A stretch of 44,980 nt of DNA from contig DAOURK010000020.1 of NCBI GenBank assembly GCA_030625085.1, positions 1-44,980 of the forward strand, read 5' to 3'. The stretch is from Pseudomonadota bacterium. Lineage in GTDB: Bacteria; SZUA-182; DTGQ01. Under the pieces are notes generated by a model. The model did no database searches and was not told the origin of the DNA. It saw nothing but the letters and a program-made list of their open reading frames with translations. Positions within the stretch are counted from its first letter, which is position 1. Each line of letters opens with the position of its first letter. A program made the translations under genes and the position numbers. Of the stretch, positions 42,000 to 44,980 are shown in pieces.

Positions 42000-42534
42000 A
42001 ATTTTCTCCTTAATCTAAATTAGATTATAAAACTCCTTCGTTCCAGCCATCTAATAATTCGGACAATGATTGCCGGAAGCATTACTTGATTGTTACGTGT
42101 TAATGCACAGAAGCGTGTGAATACACAGAAGCGTGTTGATGCTCAAAAGCGTGTGAATGCACAGAAGATAGAGACTTTCAAAATAATAATTTCATAATGA
42201 AAAGCGAGCGCAAGGGCTTTAGCCAAAAACCCCTTTTCAGAGGCCCTGGGCGTGCATAATTCGCCGACAGCGGTCTTAATGTCCAAAATTATAATGCAGC
42301 CTGCTTGACTGACCCGGGTCTGACTTTTTTTGGATTAATATATAATATTATTATTCGTGTATGGTTGAATAATCTTTCAGCTTAAGGAAGATCGGCGGTT
42401 TTTTGTTCCTTGCTTTTAATTCATACTGTAAGTAGGTGAACAATGAAATTAAGGCAATGAAAGGATTACATCAAAACAGCAAATCTTGGGGAGGCCGGTC
42501 TGGTGCCGGTTGTTACTTTTTGCGCTATATTTTA
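42000..42534. other. Intergenic region with tandem repeat
   Basis: It includes the 18-bp tandem repeat (42097-42167) and a palindrome-like GGGCTTTAGCC near 42214. A promoter for the dodecin gene should lie at 42000-42100 (TATAAT occurs in minus-strand sense near 42028). No gene of standard length. Confidence 0.5.
42097..42167 (+). repeat. 18-bp tandem repeat, four units
   Basis: Units GTGTTAATGCACAGAAGC, GTGTGAATACACAGAAGC, GTGTTGATGCTCAAAAGC and GTGTGAATGCACAGAAG run head to tail. In one frame (TTG 42090 to TAA 42197) they read RVNAQK-RVNTQK-RVDAQK-RVNAQK without a stop. A short repeat peptide is possible but there is no ribosome-binding site. Confidence 0.8.
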
Positions 42535-43074
42535 TTAAAAAACCAGTTTATATCTTACACCTGCACCTTTTCCCATAACCTGTAAAAACTCTTTATCTAC
42601 TAATTTATTTAAGGAATATATTGCAGTTCTTCTTGGAATTGTAATTTCACTAACAATATTTTTTGTTTGTAAATTTTTTTCCGGTTTTTTCTTGAAACAT
42701 TCATATATCTTTATATCTGTTTCTGATAATGACTTATAGTCTTCAAATTTTTGGCTATAAAATAAAATATTATCAACACTATTAGTTATCACTTTTATCA
42801 TATAATCCAAGTAATAATTATAATTATATTTCGTAGGATCAATACTAAATAATCCTCCGGAACATTTTCTTAAAACTAAATAATATTCTGATCTGCTTTT
42901 CTCTATATCTCTATCCAAAGCGATATAGGGAATTAAATTGGCAAGATATTCTATGAATTCAAGCAGAGTATCGCCAATCTTCCCCTTCGCTTTGAGCATC
43001 TTTAATACCTTGGCGCGGAAGATTTCCTCAAAAGGCCCAAGATCAACCTGGGCATTACATAAAAATATAATGGA
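42535..43074 (-). pseudogene. C-terminal fragment of a Fic family protein joined to a transposase-like remnant
   Basis: The frame is open from 43074; the first Met is at 42999, giving 154 residues. From about residue 18 the sequence (LIPYIALDRDIEKSRSEYYL) matches the region of Fic AMP-transferases after the catalytic loop, followed by a C-terminal winged helix (about 95-154) with IPRRTAIYSLNKLVDKEFLQ. The catalytic HPFxDGNGR motif is absent. The part before it, GPFEEIFRAKVLKMLKAKGK, resembles a stretch found in Y2/IS91-like transposases. So a transposase end and a Fic end appear to be fused. The Fic part cannot be an active AMP-transferase; it might still act as a DNA-binding regulator. No start signal is clear. 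Confidence 0.55.
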
Positions 43075-43406
43075 CTACAAAAACTGCCATTCTTCCTGCC
43101 AGAATGTTCTAAATTTAGACTTTTATTAGAAGAGAATATTTGGTATACTTTTGAAACTCTTCGGAAAATGGCTAATTTTTAAGCCTAAATAAGACTAGCA
43201 ATAATAGAAGAAAATTGAATATGCCAGTAATAATGCACTTTCGCATTTTTTTTCTGGGGAACATACTATAGGATAAAATGGCTAATTAATGCCGAAAAGT
43301 AAACGTAGAATATCTATTCATCTAATAGAAGTCCTCAAGTGTTATATCGTATTTCATAATAAGAGGAGTGAGTTGCTATCCTACTATCTACTATGGAGAT
43401 CGATAG
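43075..43406. other. Intergenic region with short direct repeats
   Basis: AAAATGGCTAATT occurs at 43165-43177 and 43275-43287, and CTAAATAAGACTA at 43185 recurs at 145-157. These may be ends of an old mobile element. No gene is seen. Confidence 0.45.
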
Positions 43407-43835
43407 ATGAGTATTAGTCTTCGTGTTTTCTTTTTTAATCCTGATAACTCTATCATAAAGATTCCTCTCAGTAGATTTGACCGGCTCTCCAAAAATGATC
43501 CTAATGAATCCTTCCCCGAATATGCTGGTGAACGTATAAAATGTGCAATAGTGTGTGTTGAGCTTGAGAATCGAAGACCTGTTAAAATAATTAATGTGAA
43601 CTATACGATAGTGTCTTTTAGTTCGGATGGTCGTATCGATCAGGAGAAATTTCACAGTGAGGGGGCATTGGCTGCGCAAATGATGGACTTGCCGGATCTT
43701 ACTTTACCTAAAAATGTTGTTGATCTTTCTCCCAAAATAGCACAAAAAAAGTATCATGAAAGATTTAAATGGACACCAACAAGGGATGAGGTAGATACTA
43801 TTATAGAAATGATATTTTCAGGAGCCGATAAGTGA
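43407..43835 (+). CDS. Hypothetical protein
   Basis: A 142-residue soluble protein with no signal peptide or membrane segment. It begins MSISLRVFFFNPDNSIIKIP; a central segment has ERIKCAIVCVELENRRPVKI and the C-terminus is charged and helical (RDEVDTIIEMIFSGADK). I recognise no family or motif. GGAG lies 10 bases before the ATG. Base composition is like the rest of the window. It faces the Kazal gene tail to tail and lies beside the Fic fragment, in a region that looks accessory. Confidence 0.6.
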   Translation: MSISLRVFFFNPDNSIIKIPLSRFDRLSKNDPNESFPEYAGERIKCAIVCVELENRRPVKIINVNYTIVSFSSDGRIDQEKFHSEGALAAQMMDLPDLTLPKNVVDLSPKIAQKKYHERFKWTPTRDEVDTIIEMIFSGADK

Positions 43836-43838
43836 AAA

Positions 43839-43856
43839 ATAGCACTTAGATGCTAT
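43839..43856 (+). terminator. Weak hairpin between convergent genes
   Basis: ATAGCA and TGCTAT pair around a six-base loop just after the stop of the hypothetical protein. There is no long T-run, so terminator function is uncertain. Confidence 0.3.
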
Positions 43857-43891
43857 ACTATAGTTTCAAGGTCTCCTTCAGCTCCCAAATG

Positions 43892-44710
43892 TCAATTCTT
43901 ACTTTGATGTTCTCTATATTTACGGTAATTTTGTCTTTTTGACCTATTTTTCATTAAGTTTCGAGCTCTAAAACATTTCCTCCATGGAGCAATATTTATC
44001 CCATTTAATGCTGCTATACAAGAATTGGGATAGATTAAACCATCACATCCGCAAACAGGCTCACTTACTTGCAGGCATGTATCGGGGCGATCAGAACAAA
44101 CTCCTTTTCCATTACAATCCCTTTGATCTTTTTTACAAAATTCTCCCTCCGAGCACTCATCATTCTCCACACATTCATTACATTCTCCGTAATGATCAAT
44201 ATTTATACCGGTAAGCTCCGCCATACATGGGTTTGAATAGGTTATCCCATCACATCCACAAACAGGATCTGATACCTGAATACATGCATCCGGTCTTTCA
44301 TTGCAGATCCCTTTTTCGTAGCAATCTCCTGCCTCTTTTTTACATAACTCTCCCACTGAACATTCAGCATTGCTAGTACAATCTTTACATTCTCCGAAGT
44401 AATCAACATTTACACCATTTGTTGCTGCAGTACATGAATTAGGGTAGGTTAATCCATCACAGCCACAAACGGGTTTTAGCAAAAAAGGACAGTTATCTGG
44501 TCGATGAGAGCATTCCCCCTCACCATCAGAATCTCCATCCGCCTTTTTACAATACTCTTTCTCTAAACATTCAATATTCTCCATACATGCTATGGCATTA
44601 TTTCTTAGGCTGAAAGCGTTTGTCATAAAAAGAGAGAAGACACAAATAATACTAAAGTAATTAAATATTCTTTTTACTCTCATAATGTTACTTCTTTTTC
44701 TTTGCCTCAT
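43892..44710 (-). CDS. Secreted protein with three Kazal-type domains
   Basis: A 272-residue protein with a signal peptide (core [14 protein letters not shown]). Three Cys-rich repeats of about 68 residues follow, each with an EC(S/I).. module of the form ECSxGExCKK and then a Kazal core PVCGCDGxTYxNxCxA...G....G.C. Kazal domains inhibit serine proteases; here each is preceded by a second Cys-rich module, as in some bacterial Kazal proteins of unknown target. The third domain ends APWRKC, losing the usual YGEC. The C-terminal 30 residues are strongly basic. The start at 44710 follows AGGGTGA; an ATG at 44683 is also possible. It may protect the cell from external proteases. Confidence 0.85.
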   Translation of the reverse strand: MRQRKRSNIMRVKRIFNYFSIICVFSLFMTNAFSLRNNAIACMENIECLEKEYCKKADGDSDGEGECSHRPDNCPFLLKPVCGCDGLTYPNSCTAATNGVNVDYFGECKDCTSNAECSVGELCKKEAGDCYEKGICNERPDACIQVSDPVCGCDGITYSNPCMAELTGINIDHYGECNECVENDECSEGEFCKKDQRDCNGKGVCSDRPDTCLQVSEPVCGCDGLIYPNSCIAALNGINIAPWRKCFRARNLMKNRSKRQNYRKYREHQSKN

Positions 44711-44980
44711 TGTATTATCACCCTGTTTTGCAGTATCATATCGTATCTGATCGCCTTCTTACCTTCATTAAAAGAAAAATTGGATCATAAAGTTAGAATA
44801 TTGAAAGTATGATGTGATGATATAAGTTCTTATCGGCATTAATCTATAATAAAAAAATTCAGTTGGAAAATCCGCAAGTACTTCTCTAATAAGGTTCTTC
44901 AAATAATGGCAGTTTTGTATAATTCAGCCTGTCCGAGTATAAGTAGATCTAAATCCTCATGATTTAAGCATAAAATTACG

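Noticed and set aside
42097-42167. CRISPR array
   Set aside because: Units are 18 bp head to tail without spacers, so it is a simple tandem repeat.

Overview
The window reads as chromosomal DNA of an A+T-rich anaerobe. It most resembles Desulfobacterota (deltaproteobacterial sulfate reducers or syntrophs), but that is inference: no rRNA or other phylogenetic marker gene is present. The basis is gene content: several multihaem c-type cytochromes, a soluble HdrABC-FlxABCD complex, c-haem sensor kinases, likely sigma-54 promoters, an acetate kinase fused to a PduL phosphotransacylase, and dispersed short palindromes.

Layout. 230-1684 (minus): a secreted octahaem cytochrome. 2633-14022 (plus): an electron-transfer operon that starts with a giant membrane protein fused to a 12-haem cytochrome, followed by hdrC-hdrB-hdrA, a small membrane-protein gene bounded by a 13-bp inverted repeat, and flxD-flxC-flxB-flxA. 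14153-18203 (plus): a receiver protein and two paralogous histidine kinases, each with two periplasmic haem-binding motifs, separated by a zinc-ribbon membrane protein. 18289-19311 (minus): a NapC/NrfH-type octahaem cytochrome related to the C-terminal part of the giant protein. 19853-21733 (plus): a four-cluster ferredoxin, a cytochrome b-like protein and a decayed cytochrome c gene, behind a strong sigma-54 promoter. 22305-24034: a CBS protein and a cation/proton antiporter. 24356-25327 (minus): two related small secreted proteins.

26005-28416 is a three-part fusion: a cyclic-nucleotide-binding-like domain, acetate kinase and PduL phosphotransacylase. It is followed by a hybrid MASE3 sensor kinase (minus), a lone polyprenyl-phosphate sugar transferase with a distant sigma-54 promoter, clpS-clpA (minus), an enlarged FolD-like protein, phoB-phoR (minus), an HdeD-like protein and a dodecin. 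The right end (42000-44980) looks accessory: an 18-bp tandem repeat, a Fic fragment joined to what looks like a transposase remnant, an unknown protein and a secreted triple-Kazal protein.

How the parts may work together (inference): Flx exchanges electrons with NAD(H), HdrABC bifurcates them between ferredoxin and a second acceptor, and the co-transcribed membrane/multihaem protein may link the soluble complex to periplasmic cytochromes. The haem kinases are placed to sense periplasmic redox state. The AckA-PduL fusion can make ATP from acetyl-CoA, and the FolD-like protein would serve C1-folate chemistry. The most unusual items are the membrane-multihaem/Hdr/Flx operon and the cNMP-AckA-PduL fusion.

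Short dispersed repeats fill many gaps: a 103-104 bp inverted-repeat element with TCGTAAAAAGTC ends (three copies plus half-sites), a palindromic element of about 115 bp (two copies) and AGGGCTTTAGCCCT-type hairpins.
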